A stretch of 64,000 bases of DNA from Sporosarcina sp. BI001-red (lineage in GTDB: Bacteria > Bacillota > Bacilli > Bacillales_A > Planococcaceae), in NCBI RefSeq assembly GCF_003384035.1, contig NZ_QQAK01000011.1, forward strand, positions 62,001 to 126,000, written 5' to 3'. Below, in pieces: positions 18,106 to 26,985 of the stretch. The position numbers and the translations under genes were made by a program. Each line of letters begins with the position of its first letter. Position 1 is the first letter of the stretch. Under the pieces are notes generated by a model. The model did no database searches. It saw nothing but the letters and a program-made list of their open reading frames with translations, and was not told where the DNA came from.

Positions 18106-18582
18106 TTGGATCACGAACGTTTTTTAAATGATGCCATCCATCTAGCAACAGATAGTGTCTTTCAAGGTGGTGGCCCTTATGGTGCTATCATCGTACGTGA
18201 TGGAGAAATCATTGCGAGTGGCGTCAATTCGGTAGATGTGGATCACGACCCTTCTGCGCATGCAGAATTGGTTGCAATTAGAGAAGCATGTCGAATCATT
18301 GCTTCAACGGATCTCTCAGACACGATTCTTTATGCGAGTGGAGAACCTTGCCCGATGTGTTTAGCTGCTGCCTATCAAGCCCGTGTAGGGGAAATCTATT
18401 ACGCTTGTAGTAAGAAAGAAGCGATGGAAGTCCTCCCGAAACCCGATAAAGTGAAACATTTCTACAGCGATCAGGATAAGGCTGGGGCAATGCGGGACGT
18501 TCCCTTTATCCATCTAGAAACCACTCATAAATTGGAGCCTTTCATAGCGGCTTCCAACCAACAATCCAATAGCCCAAACTAA
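18106..18582 (+). CDS. guaD: Guanine deaminase / nucleoside deaminase
   Basis: A 158-residue zinc deaminase of the CMP/dCMP deaminase fold. It has the zinc and proton-shuttle motif H52-A-E54 and the second zinc motif P81-C82-P-M-C85. The length and the C-terminal half (ACSKKEAMEVLP ... KVKHFYSDQ) resemble Bacillus guanine deaminase GuaD, which converts guanine to xanthine, rather than the tRNA deaminase TadA. Start is TTG at 18106 with AGGAGG seven bases upstream; no ATG fits. Monocistronic, with its own terminator. Confidence 0.82.
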   Translation: MDHERFLNDAIHLATDSVFQGGGPYGAIIVRDGEIIASGVNSVDVDHDPSAHAELVAIREACRIIASTDLSDTILYASGEPCPMCLAAAYQARVGEIYYACSKKEAMEVLPKPDKVKHFYSDQDKAGAMRDVPFIHLETTHKLEPFIAASNQQSNSPN

Positions 18583-18703
18583 ACCCGTTCCCAACCTAGT
18601 CAACCTTATGATAAAGCAAAGTTCTATGTTCCGAATCATGACATCGTGTTAAGGGTTTGCCATGCTGACGGGAAAAAGGATTAGACGTTGTATGAATAAC
18701 AGA

Positions 18704-18736
18704 GACGCATGCCCTAGCTGGCATGCGTCATTTTTT
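18704..18736. terminator. Terminator between guaD and acyl-CoA synthetase gene
   Basis: GACGCATGCC pairs perfectly with GGCATGCGTC around CTAGCT, followed by A and six T on the plus strand. It separates two convergent genes. Confidence 0.85.
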
Positions 18737-20372
18737 ATGAGTGTATCGCTTTTCCTTGGGACATTTCACGCAACTTGTACTTTTGAATTTTTCCTGAAGC
18801 CGTCATTGGATAGGCATCCGTGAATTCGATATAACGCGGAATTTTGTGATGAGATATAGCTCCCTTGCAAAATGCCCGAATCTCTTTCTCATCCAGTTCC
18901 ACCCCGTCTTTCGGAATGACCCATGCCATCAGTTCCTCACCGTATCTCTCGTCTGGCACCCCTACTACTTGAACGTCAGAAACCCCGGGATACGTGTACA
19001 AGAACTCTTCCACTTCACGAGGATAAATATTTTCTCCCCCGCGAATGACCATGTCTTTCATACGGCCTGTTATGTCCAGATAGCCATCGTCATCCAATCT
19101 AGCAATATCCCCTGTATGCAACCAACCTTCTTCATCAATCGCTTCGCGAGTTGCATCAGGGTTATTGTAGTAGCCTTTCATCACATGATACCCTCGTGTA
19201 CAAAGTTCCCCTGACTCTCCTATAGGCAGTTCTTGGCCAGTAGCTGGATCGATGATTTTAACTTCTACATGAGGGTGTGGTTTACCGACTGTAGACACGC
19301 GCTTTTCAAGTGGATCATCAGTCTTCGTTTGAGAGATGACAGGTGAAGCCTCTGTTAATCCATAACAGATTGTAATTTCATCTGCTCCCATCACTTCAAT
19401 GACTTGCTTCATCACTTCAATCGGACACGTAGACCCCGCCATAATACCAGTTCTCAACTTAGACGTATCAAAGCTCTTGAAATCCGGATGATTCAATTCT
19501 GCTATGAACATCGTCGGGACTCCGTGCAACGCGGTACATTTCTCATCTTGAACTGCACGTAGTACACGGGCAGCTTCGAATTGTTCAACAATAACCATCG
19601 TTGTTGCATGAGTAACCGCCGCTAAGGTGCCTAGTACACAACCGAAACAATGGAAAAATGGAACTGGGATGCATAAACGATCCTCACTAGATAGGTTCAT
19701 CGTTTCTCCAATCATATTGCCATTGTTGACAACATTATTATGAGTGAGCATGACACCTTTAGGAAACCCTGTCGTCCCGGATGTATACTGAATGTTGATC
19801 ACGTCATCCGGACTGAGAGATCTTTTGCGTTTTTCCAGTTCTTCATCCAACACCATTTCTGCGTGTTTCAAAAACTCAGACCATTTATAAATTCCCGCTT
19901 CACTTTTCTCGGTCATCAGGATCACACGTTTCAAATTTGGCAGCGTTGGGCAGTTAATATGTCCACCATCACATTCCTGTTGGGACGGACAAATGGATCG
20001 CAAGATTTCTAAATAACTAGTAGTCTTAAATCCCTCGTCCAAAATGAGAGTCGTGGCCTCAGATTGTTGCATTAAATACTTCAATTCAGTTGCTTGATAA
20101 TTCGTATTCACCGTTACGAGAACAGCGCCCATCTTTCCAGTCGCAAATTGACTCAGTAGCCATTGTGGTTTGTTATCTGACCAAATCGCAACGTTTTCCC
20201 CTTTTTGAATGCCCATTCCCATAAAAGCTTTTGCCAATTGATCAGTTTCTTTGTCGAATTCGGCATACGTTTTTCTCAATACTCGCTCCGGATACACATA
20301 CGCTTCGTTTTCCGGGAACCGAATTGCTTGCTCACTTAGAACCTCTCCGACAGTCTTGTTCATCAGCTCCAT
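18735..20372 (-). CDS. Acyl-CoA synthetase (YngI-like AMP-binding ligase)
   Basis: A 545-residue adenylate-forming ligase that activates a carboxylic acid to its CoA thioester through an acyl-AMP. Motifs: P-loop YTSGTTGFPKGVMLTH (about residue 195), A5-like YGLTEASPV, adenine-binding GWLHTGDIARLDDDGYLDITGR, and the catalytic Lys in TASGKIQKYKLRE at the C-terminus. It resembles Bacillus YngI and medium-chain enzymes; the chain-length preference cannot be read from sequence. First ATG chosen (AGGGGGATGGAG upstream). It lies alone, before a GltB-like gene on the same strand but with a terminator between them. Confidence 0.85.
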   Translation of the reverse strand: MELMNKTVGEVLSEQAIRFPENEAYVYPERVLRKTYAEFDKETDQLAKAFMGMGIQKGENVAIWSDNKPQWLLSQFATGKMGAVLVTVNTNYQATELKYLMQQSEATTLILDEGFKTTSYLEILRSICPSQQECDGGHINCPTLPNLKRVILMTEKSEAGIYKWSEFLKHAEMVLDEELEKRKRSLSPDDVINIQYTSGTTGFPKGVMLTHNNVVNNGNMIGETMNLSSEDRLCIPVPFFHCFGCVLGTLAAVTHATTMVIVEQFEAARVLRAVQDEKCTALHGVPTMFIAELNHPDFKSFDTSKLRTGIMAGSTCPIEVMKQVIEVMGADEITICYGLTEASPVISQTKTDDPLEKRVSTVGKPHPHVEVKIIDPATGQELPIGESGELCTRGYHVMKGYYNNPDATREAIDEEGWLHTGDIARLDDDGYLDITGRMKDMVIRGGENIYPREVEEFLYTYPGVSDVQVVGVPDERYGEELMAWVIPKDGVELDEKEIRAFCKGAISHHKIPRYIEFTDAYPMTASGKIQKYKLREMSQGKAIHS

Positions 20373-20471
20373 TTCTCCATCCCCCTATCTAATTCTTAGT
20401 TCCTTCTATACTATCATAGTTTTCTGATTGTAAGAATAATTATTATATTTATCAACAACAATTATTCGACA

Positions 20472-20506
20472 TAAAAAACAAGCAGGGTGTAACTGCCCCT
20501 GCTTGC
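20472..20506 (-). terminator. Terminator of the YerD-like gene
   Basis: On the minus strand CAAGCAGGG pairs with CCCTGCTTG across GCAGTTACA, followed by TTTTTT. Confidence 0.85.
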
Positions 20507-20525
20507 ACACTTCAATGGATTTTTT

Positions 20526-22085
20526 TTACTCGATGGGGCTCACTCGACCACGTTCGTCTTTATAGAATACGTGGTGTCTCTCTAATTTTGTCGGTGAGTC
20601 CAGTCCTGCTGCTGCGGCAATTCTGAAAAGCCCTTCACGCATTGTTAAAATATAATTGGTCACCCGATACTTTTTCTCTTCAACAACGAGTCCACGCTGT
20701 AAATGTTTATCTGTCGTAGCGACTCCTGCCGGGCATTCATTAGTATGACAGCGTTGCGCCATAATACACCCGACTGAAATCATGAATCCTCGGGCAATTT
20801 GGACAAGATCCGCTCCCATTGCGAGGGCAATTGCTGCTTTGTCTGGGGTTGTCATCTTTCCCGAAGCAATGATTTTCACTCGATCACGTACTTCGAACTT
20901 TCTTAATGCATCGTCCAGTATGATTAATGCAGATCGAATCGGAAGACCTACTGAATCTGCTAAATCTTGATACGTCGCACCGGAACCACCTTCTGATCCA
21001 TCTAAAGAAATAAAGTCTGGTCCCATTCCAGTCTCTTTCATAAACGATGCTAACTCTTCTGCATCCGATTGCCCACCAATCACGATTTTAATGCCGACAG
21101 GTTTCCCTGAATGATTCCGAATCTGTTCGATAAATGAAAACATGGACGGGAAATCATCGAACTGATGGAAACGGTTCGGGCTGTTAATTGTTTTAAAAGG
21201 AGTTACATTCCGAATGGAAGCAATCTCTTCCGTCACTTTTGATCCTTCTACGTGCCCGCCACGCATTTTAGCACCTTGAGCAAGTTTCAATTCAAATGCT
21301 CGGACTTTTGGGTTTTTCGCTTTTTCTGTGAGTAGATTCCAATCGAATTCGCCTTCATTCGTGCGGAAGCCAAATAATCCGGAACCGATTTGAGCGATAA
21401 TATCTGCATCGCCTGCTAGATGGTGTGGGGATAGACCCCCTTCTCCTGTATTCATCCAGGCTCCAGTTGCCATCCCGATCCCTTTAGAAAGTGCCGTTAT
21501 TGCATTTTCACCAAGTGCTCCATAACTCATCCCCGATTGTCCAAGTAAACTATGAACACGGAATGGATGTGTACAGGTGGGACCGATTACAATCGCATCT
21601 TCATCAGGAAGTAACCACGGCTGTGCTGCCACTTCCTCACGGTGCTCTCTACGGGAAAACAGTCCTTCACCATCCATAACGTACCGCATCGAATCGACTT
21701 TACGGTTGTTATCAACGCGCATTTCCTCGTTTTGTTTCGTAAACATCGCGTTGCGCAAATAGTAACCTGGAGAATCGAAATCACGCTTTGAACCGAATCC
21801 AATTACACTCTTCAAGTATTTACCTGGTAAAACCATGTGCAAGTAATCTTCTCGACTGAACGGTTTACCTTCGTTATCGTTGTCGAATAAGTATTGCCTG
21901 AATTCCGGCCCCACTTTTTCGATCATGTAGCGGATTCTACCGAGTATAGGATAATTACGTAAAATCGCATGTTGTTTCTGCTTCCTATCAAATATATACA
22001 GATAAGAAATCGCTAAAATAGGAATGACGATAATTGCAATTATTATCAGCATGGTGGTTAGCGAAAGCCCTTCAAAAATGTTCAT
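20526..22085 (-). CDS. GltB-like FMN oxidoreductase (YerD-like)
   Basis: A 519-residue protein with one N-terminal membrane segment (about 10-33). A glutamate-synthase catalytic-type domain follows: FMN/2-oxoglutarate region with SLDGSEGGSGATYQD and IASGKMTTPDKAAIALAMGAD, and a cluster C-x5-C-x4-C (CIMAQRCHTNEC) that matches the 3Fe-4S ligands of glutamate synthase. It lacks the amidotransferase domain, so it is the stand-alone 'glutamate synthase-like' type known as YerD, whose substrate is unknown. ATG at 22085 follows AAAAGGAGTGG; the upstream GTG at 22094 is too close to that site. Divergent from the nitroreductase gene. Confidence 0.85.
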   Translation of the reverse strand: MNIFEGLSLTTMLIIIAIIVIPILAISYLYIFDRKQKQHAILRNYPILGRIRYMIEKVGPEFRQYLFDNDNEGKPFSREDYLHMVLPGKYLKSVIGFGSKRDFDSPGYYLRNAMFTKQNEEMRVDNNRKVDSMRYVMDGEGLFSRREHREEVAAQPWLLPDEDAIVIGPTCTHPFRVHSLLGQSGMSYGALGENAITALSKGIGMATGAWMNTGEGGLSPHHLAGDADIIAQIGSGLFGFRTNEGEFDWNLLTEKAKNPKVRAFELKLAQGAKMRGGHVEGSKVTEEIASIRNVTPFKTINSPNRFHQFDDFPSMFSFIEQIRNHSGKPVGIKIVIGGQSDAEELASFMKETGMGPDFISLDGSEGGSGATYQDLADSVGLPIRSALIILDDALRKFEVRDRVKIIASGKMTTPDKAAIALAMGADLVQIARGFMISVGCIMAQRCHTNECPAGVATTDKHLQRGLVVEEKKYRVTNYILTMREGLFRIAAAAGLDSPTKLERHHVFYKDERGRVSPIE

Positions 22086-22158
22086 AAGCTCCACTCCTTT
22101 TCTATAGGCTCAATCTGGTGTACCATTAAAAACAATTACTCATTGGAGGCGATTCATA

Positions 22159-22890
22159 ATGGTTATTGACTTACTTAAATCTCATGCATCTGTCCGTTCC
22201 TATACAGATGAGCGTTTATCAATAGAAACGGTCCGAGAACTTGTTTCAGCTGGACAACATGCTGCAAGTTCCCATTTTGTCCAGGCCTATTCAGTCATCC
22301 ACGCTACCGATGAAGCAGTTCGTGAAAAACTAGGTGAGTTTTCCAAAAACCCTCATCAATTTAATGGCGCAGGAGCTGCTTTGATTTTTTGTGCAGATTT
22401 CCATCGATTGCAAGCTGCAGCTGCCATGCATGACCGTTCAATTGATTTCACTCATGCAGAAGCCTTGCTTGTTGGTACAATTGATGTCGCACTCTTTGCA
22501 CAAAATATTGCCATCGCAGCCGAATCGAAAGGATATGGCATTTGCTATATCGGTGGCGTTCGGAATAACCCTGCTGATATCAGCAAACTTCTAAAACTAC
22601 CGGATGGCGTTGTTCCAATGTTTGGGATGACGATCGGTGTCCCTGCCAAAGTAAATGAAGTGAAACCACGACTACCAGTGGATGCAGTACTTCACGAAAA
22701 TATGTACGATGCGAGCAACTTTGAAGAAGTTCTCCGTGAGTACGACACCACTATGACCACTTACTATGAAACGAGAAGCTCAAATCAGAAGCTTGCTGGA
22801 TGGACCGAACAGATGGCTGACTTTTTGGAATCTCCTCAACGCCCATATATGAAGGAATTTTTGAGAGATCAAGGATTTAAGTTCGAGTAA
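22159..22890 (+). CDS. NADPH-dependent nitro/flavin reductase (NfsA/NfrA family)
   Basis: A 243-residue FMN oxidoreductase of the NfsA/NfrA class, which reduces flavins, nitroaromatics or quinones with NADPH. It shows the typical N-terminus LLKSHASVRSYTDERLS, the FMN-contacting SAGQHAASSHFVQAYSVI, and the GYGICYIGGVRNNP and PMFGMTIGVP stretches. ATG at 22159 has GGAGGCG upstream. It lies 45 bp before the methyltransferase gene and may share a transcript with it. The physiological substrate is not predictable. Confidence 0.85.
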   Translation: MVIDLLKSHASVRSYTDERLSIETVRELVSAGQHAASSHFVQAYSVIHATDEAVREKLGEFSKNPHQFNGAGAALIFCADFHRLQAAAAMHDRSIDFTHAEALLVGTIDVALFAQNIAIAAESKGYGICYIGGVRNNPADISKLLKLPDGVVPMFGMTIGVPAKVNEVKPRLPVDAVLHENMYDASNFEEVLREYDTTMTTYYETRSSNQKLAGWTEQMADFLESPQRPYMKEFLRDQGFKFE

Positions 22891-22935
22891 GTCTATTCTT
22901 TCTTCCCTACCTCTCTTATAAAGGAGTCAAACCTC

Positions 22936-24111
22936 ATGGAGTTTGAAAAATTGATTACCGACTTAGCGGCGCGTCTAACGGACGGAACATTTGTCCGCGC
23001 AACGTTCAGTCAACCGCGCACTAAAGCGGATGGATTGTTGCGCATTAAAGCGAAACCTATTGAGTTGAAAGGTGAGTTGCACATACAGTTTGAAGAACAG
23101 TTTGAGCGTGTGCTGAATCACCATAATATTTCCGCTAACGGTGTCGAGCTGTTTTTGACGAATGTATTAATGCGTTTCAAACAAGTACAGGCCGAATTCA
23201 CAGGTGAAACCATTCAAATACAACTGACCAAAAAGTTTAAAGTTTCTTGGAAGTCGAGTGTGACAGAAACGTCAAAAACTGCTGATTTGTCGCACAATCG
23301 CAAGAAGAATTATTTGCTTGAAGAAGGCACCCCCTATCCATTTTTAATACGACTTGGTGTTCAATCGGCAGATGGACAGGTCAAGAAACAGAAGCACGAT
23401 AAGTTCAGACAAACTAATCGATTCATCGAATATATCGATGATGCACTGATGCATCTTCCGAAAAATCGAACTGTACGAATTCTGGATTTCGGTTCTGGCA
23501 AATCATATTTGACGTTCGCGTTATACCATTATCTTCATATTGAAAAAGGACTTGATATCCATGTGACAGGTCTCGACTTGAAGAAAGAGGTCATTGAAGA
23601 ATGCGCGGAGATCGCGCGCGATCTTGAATACGATCGCTTGGAGTTTTTAGTCGGGGATATTAATGATTATGAGGATGAAACCTCGGTCGACATGGTGGTC
23701 ACGTTGCATGCGTGTGACACTGCGACGGATATGGCTCTGGCACGCGCGGTCCGTTGGGGAGCGAGTGTAATATTAAGCGTTCCGTGCTGTCAACATGAAT
23801 TGTTTAGTCAAATCCAATCCCCTATGTTGGATGTGATGTTACAGCACGGACTCGTGAAAGAACGTTTTTCTGCACTGGCGACAGATTCGATGCGTGCAGA
23901 GTTATTGACGTTATCTGGATATGAGACACAATTACTGGAGTTCATCGACATGAGCCATACGCCGAAGAACATTTTGATTCGTGCGTACCATTCAGGGAAA
24001 CAACCTTCTTCAGAATCCATTGAGCGCTATAAGGCTTTCCGTGATTTGTTGAATGCAAGACCGTTTTTGGAGAATGAACTGAAGTTGGATGTATTGTGTG
24101 AAGGAAAGTAA
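22936..24111 (+). CDS. Class I SAM-dependent methyltransferase (Methyltransf_32 type)
   Basis: A 391-residue protein. The N-terminal part (about 1-110) is of unknown fold. The C-terminal half is a SAM methyltransferase with motif I RILDFGSGKSYLTFALYHYL (about residue 182), VTGLDLKKEVIEECAEIA, and VVTLHACDTATDMALA followed by SVPCCQHEL. The HACDTATD and PCCQ pattern fits the group that includes human GSTCD-like and bacterial proteins of unknown target. AAAGGAG precedes the ATG. The gene ends at a strong terminator before the alternating repeat array. Confidence 0.8.
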   Translation: MEFEKLITDLAARLTDGTFVRATFSQPRTKADGLLRIKAKPIELKGELHIQFEEQFERVLNHHNISANGVELFLTNVLMRFKQVQAEFTGETIQIQLTKKFKVSWKSSVTETSKTADLSHNRKKNYLLEEGTPYPFLIRLGVQSADGQVKKQKHDKFRQTNRFIEYIDDALMHLPKNRTVRILDFGSGKSYLTFALYHYLHIEKGLDIHVTGLDLKKEVIEECAEIARDLEYDRLEFLVGDINDYEDETSVDMVVTLHACDTATDMALARAVRWGASVILSVPCCQHELFSQIQSPMLDVMLQHGLVKERFSALATDSMRAELLTLSGYETQLLEFIDMSHTPKNILIRAYHSGKQPSSESIERYKAFRDLLNARPFLENELKLDVLCEGK

Positions 24112-24114
24112 GTG

Positions 24115-24147
24115 GAGAGCACCTGCTATTGCGGGTGCTCTTTTTTT
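24115..24147 (+). terminator. Terminator of the methyltransferase gene
   Basis: GAGAGCACCTGC pairs with GCGGGTGCTC around a short loop, followed by eight T. Confidence 0.88.
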
Positions 24148-24170
24148 GTGTGGATTGTGGTGGTGGTGCT

Positions 24171-24486
24171 TGAGCGGATTTGTTACTGGCTTGATCACTT
24201 TTAGGCTTACTTGAGCAGATTCAGCTCTCGCTTGATCACTTTCACGCGGGCTTGAGCGGATTTGCCACTTGCTTGATCACTTTCACGCGGGCTTGAGCGG
24301 ATTCATCACTTGCTTGATCACCCCTACTCGCTTGATCACTTCCTCCACCCGCTTGATCACTTTCACCCCTCGCTTGAGCGGATTCGCTACTTGCTTGATC
24401 ACTTTCACGAGGGCTTGAGCGGATTCATCACTTGCTTGATCACTTTCACCCTCGCTTGAGCGGATTCCCTATCGCTTGATCACTCC
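24171..24486. repeat. Phased array of alternating TGAGCGGATT and TGATCACTTT units
   Basis: Sixteen decamer units start at 24171, 24192, 24212, 24233, 24253, 24274, 24294, 24315, 24333, 24354, 24375, 24396, 24416, 24437, 24457 and 24477. Steps are 20 or 21 bp, with one of 18. TGAGCGGATT (type A) and TGATCACTTT (type B) alternate for the first eight; three B in a row follow at 24315-24354, then alternation resumes. Most units are preceded by CT, giving CTTGA. The 10-bp spacers vary (TTCACGCGGG, CATCACTTGC and similar). The array lies between terminators of two convergent genes. The period is not a multiple of three, so it is not coding. It is not a CRISPR: units are too short and spacers are related. 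Confidence 0.9.
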
Positions 24487-24527
24487 CACCTCTCAAATGC
24501 GGGTCCCCCGGTACTCGTTAACATACA

Positions 24528-24564
24528 AAAACCATCCACCTCTCAAGTTGAGAGGTGGATGGTT
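24528..24564 (-). terminator. Terminator of tcyP
   Basis: AACCATCCACCTCTC pairs perfectly with GAGAGGTGGATGGTT around AAGTT; on the minus strand it is followed by TTTT. Also efficient on the plus strand (GTTTAT after the stem). Confidence 0.85.
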
Positions 24565-24566
24565 GT

Positions 24567-25961
24567 TTATAATTCAGACACCGATGTTTCTCGCGCCATC
24601 ACTTCATCATATTGTGCAACATCAAGTTCTCCTGTCGCTCGTGCTGTTGTGACTCCAGCTGTCATGGAACCACTGACGTTTAACGCCGTGCGCCCCATAT
24701 CAATGAGTGGTTCGACGGAAATTAGAATCCCTGCGAGCGCTATTGGGAGATTCAGTGCAGACAATACGAGGATTGCAGCAAAGGTTGCGCCTCCTCCAAC
24801 ACCTGCGACGCCAAACGAACTGATCGCGACAATTGCAATGAGTGTCAAAATGAATTGAGCATCAATGGATTGACCGACCGTTGGCGCAATCATGACCGCG
24901 AGCATCGCTGGATAAATTCCAGCACACCCGTTTTGACCAATCGATAATCCAAATGACCCTGCGAAGTTCGCTATCCCGTCAGGTACTCCAAGTCGCGTGG
25001 TCTGTGTATTGAGTGTCAATGGTAATGTTCCCGCACTCGATCTAGAAGAGAATGCGAACAATAGCGTATCTCCTGCTTTTTTCACATATGTGATTGGGTT
25101 CAATCCTGAAGCCGCAAGAATCACTAAGTGCACTAAAAACATGACAATCAACGCAACATAGGAAGCTGCTACGAACTTACCGAGATTCACAATTGCCCCG
25201 TAATCAGACATTGCAACTGTCCGCGCCATGATTGCGAGAATCCCATAAGGTGTGAGTCGTAATACAATTTTCACGACGGCCATTACCAATGAATACACTG
25301 CATCGATCCCTTTTCGTACGACTGCCGCTTGTTCAGGTTCTTTTCTTCGAATTGTCAAAAACGCGAATCCTAAAAATGCCGCAAAGATTACAACGCCGAT
25401 AGTGGAGGTAGGACGAGCCCCTGTGAAATCGAGAAACGGGTTTGCTGGCAATAAATCCAATAACTGTTCAGGTAGCACTTTGTCCGAAACGCCTGCTGCT
25501 GTTTCTTCCAGCGATACCCCTCGAGAAATTTCCGCATCTCCTTGTACGATTTGCTCTGCATCCAATCCGAACAAGAGTGCAGACCCGATTCCAATAAGTG
25601 CCGCAATTGCTGTCGTTCCTATGAGCAAACCTAAAATCAAGGCCGCCTGTTTTCCGAAGTTCTTCCCTGCTACCACTTTGGTAAAAGCAGTTAAAATTGA
25701 GATGAACACGAGTGGTACGACAATCATTTGCAAGAGTTTAATATAGCCAGTTCCTATAATATTGAACCACGGAACCGATTGTTGAAGTGCGCTCGAATCT
25801 ACGCCATAACTAACATGCAAAATAACTCCATATATAATCCCCAGACCTAACCCTGTAAACACCCGCTTTGAAAACGAAACGTGCTTACGATTCATCCAAA
25901 ACAATATACCCGCCAATAGAAGCAATCCCGCCACATTCAACAAGACAAATCCTGTCTCCAT
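24567..25961 (-). CDS. tcyP: L-cystine:cation symporter TcyP
   Basis: A 464-residue member of the dicarboxylate/amino acid:cation symporter family, importing L-cystine with protons or sodium. TcyP traits are GTGYIKLLQMIVVPLVFISIL, the serine-rich reentrant loop FAFSSRSSAGTLPLTL, GIANFAGSFGLSIGQNGCAGIYPAML and the final VEPLIDMGRTALNVSGSM. The length equals B. subtilis TcyP. ATG at 25961 has AAAGGGGGA upstream. A -35/-10 pair (TTGACA, 17 bp, TAAGAT) lies at 26037-26009. No S-box or T-box is visible in the short leader, so sulfur control, if any, acts through a protein such as CymR. Confidence 0.93.
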   Translation of the reverse strand: METGFVLLNVAGLLLLAGILFWMNRKHVSFSKRVFTGLGLGIIYGVILHVSYGVDSSALQQSVPWFNIIGTGYIKLLQMIVVPLVFISILTAFTKVVAGKNFGKQAALILGLLIGTTAIAALIGIGSALLFGLDAEQIVQGDAEISRGVSLEETAAGVSDKVLPEQLLDLLPANPFLDFTGARPTSTIGVVIFAAFLGFAFLTIRRKEPEQAAVVRKGIDAVYSLVMAVVKIVLRLTPYGILAIMARTVAMSDYGAIVNLGKFVAASYVALIVMFLVHLVILAASGLNPITYVKKAGDTLLFAFSSRSSAGTLPLTLNTQTTRLGVPDGIANFAGSFGLSIGQNGCAGIYPAMLAVMIAPTVGQSIDAQFILTLIAIVAISSFGVAGVGGGATFAAILVLSALNLPIALAGILISVEPLIDMGRTALNVSGSMTAGVTTARATGELDVAQYDEVMARETSVSEL

Positions 25962-26008
25962 CCCAACGTCCCCCTTTGTGAATAATCTATGATTTTCTAA
26001 TACACTTT

Positions 26009-26037
26009 ATCTTATGTATCTAATTCCGATATGTCAA
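26009..26037 (-). promoter_or_regulatory. Predicted sigma-A promoter of tcyP
   Basis: On the minus strand TTGACA (26037-26032) and TAAGAT (26014-26009) are separated by exactly 17 bp, about 50 bp upstream of the tcyP start. Confidence 0.65.
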
Positions 26038-26179
26038 CTAGGGATTGAGAGTTTTTTAAATTTAATTCTAAATAGGTAGAAGCGATTAAAAAGTAGATTC
26101 CTTTAATCCAATATAAGTTCCAAGTCACTCCAAACTTTGCTACAATGAACAAAATCTACTATGTAAATGGAGGATTCAT

Positions 26180-26719
26180 ATGTTTACACTACCTGTTTCA
26201 GAAACGGTTTCACTGAAGTTACTTGAGCAAGAAGATGCCGCAAAAATTTTCTTTTTAGTAAATGACTCACGGGATCATTTGCGAGAATGGCTTCCTTGGG
26301 TAGACGGCGCACTCTCTCCTGAAAGCTATCGTCCTGTAGTAGAAATGTGGCTGAAACAGTTTGCGGAGCATAATGGCTTTCAAGTTGGGATTTTGTACAA
26401 AGGGGAACTTGCAGGAATGATCGGATTCCATAAGATTGATTGGATAAACAAAACGACGAGTTTAGGTTATTGGATTGGGGATCGTTTTCAAGGGCATGGA
26501 ATTATGACGGATTCAGTTCGTGCAATGATTAACTATGCGTTTACTACATATAAGTTAAATCGCATCGAGATTCGTTGCGGAGTCGAAAACGTAAAAAGTC
26601 GAGCAATCCCTGAGCGCCTCGGTTTTCAACTTGAGGGGATTCAACGCGATGGGGAGTTTTTGTACGATCATTTCCATGATTTAGCCGTATATAGCATCCT
26701 CGCACGTGATTGGAACTAA
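26180..26719 (+). CDS. RimL/YdaF-like GNAT N-acetyltransferase
   Basis: A 179-residue GNAT acetyltransferase of the RimL (ribosomal-protein-serine acetyltransferase) branch. It has REWLPWVD near residue 37, the acetyl-CoA-binding GYWIGDRFQGHGIMTDSVRAMINYAF, and NRIEIRCGVENVKSRAIPERLGFQLEG at the C-terminal half. It closely follows the pattern of Bacillus YdaF, whose substrate is unsettled. GGAGG precedes the ATG. Monocistronic, between divergent tcyP and its own terminator. Confidence 0.85.
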   Translation: MFTLPVSETVSLKLLEQEDAAKIFFLVNDSRDHLREWLPWVDGALSPESYRPVVEMWLKQFAEHNGFQVGILYKGELAGMIGFHKIDWINKTTSLGYWIGDRFQGHGIMTDSVRAMINYAFTTYKLNRIEIRCGVENVKSRAIPERLGFQLEGIQRDGEFLYDHFHDLAVYSILARDWN

Positions 26720-26730
26720 GCCCTATCCAC

Positions 26731-26766
26731 CAGCTACTTCTCCTGTAAAGAGAATAGCTGTTTTTT
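26731..26766 (+). terminator. Terminator of the GNAT gene
   Basis: CAGCTACTTCTC pairs with GAGAATAGCTG (one mismatch) around CTGTAAA, followed by six T. Confidence 0.8.
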
Positions 26767-26833
26767 ATATGACTGTGTCGCTAAATCAAGGTCATCCTCA
26801 ACGGACTCGGGTACTTAAAATAATATAAAAGAT

Positions 26834-26850
26834 TTTGCGAGATTCGCAAA
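26834..26850. promoter_or_regulatory. Palindrome upstream of the DHA2 efflux gene
   Basis: TTTGCGA-GAT-TCGCAAA is a perfect 7-bp inverted repeat with a 3-bp centre, about 135 bp upstream of the transporter start. It has the size of a TetR/MarR-type operator, but no regulator gene is adjacent. Confidence 0.4.
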
Positions 26851-26985
26851 TTGAGATGCTTCATACAGCCATTTTACGAATCACATACTTTTTTTGTAAT
26901 CTACAGTTTATATAAAGTTCATCTACTAGGGGTACACTGTTTAAATGATTTGTAAGACCGAGCATTCTTTAAAGGGGGTCAAACA

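Noticed and set aside
24171-24486. CRISPR array
   Set aside because: Units are only 10 bp with 10-bp related spacers, there are two alternating unit types, and no cas genes are present.
25962-26179. S-box or T-box riboswitch upstream of tcyP
   Set aside because: The leader from the predicted promoter to the start is only about 50 bases, and no conserved T-box or SAM motif is present.
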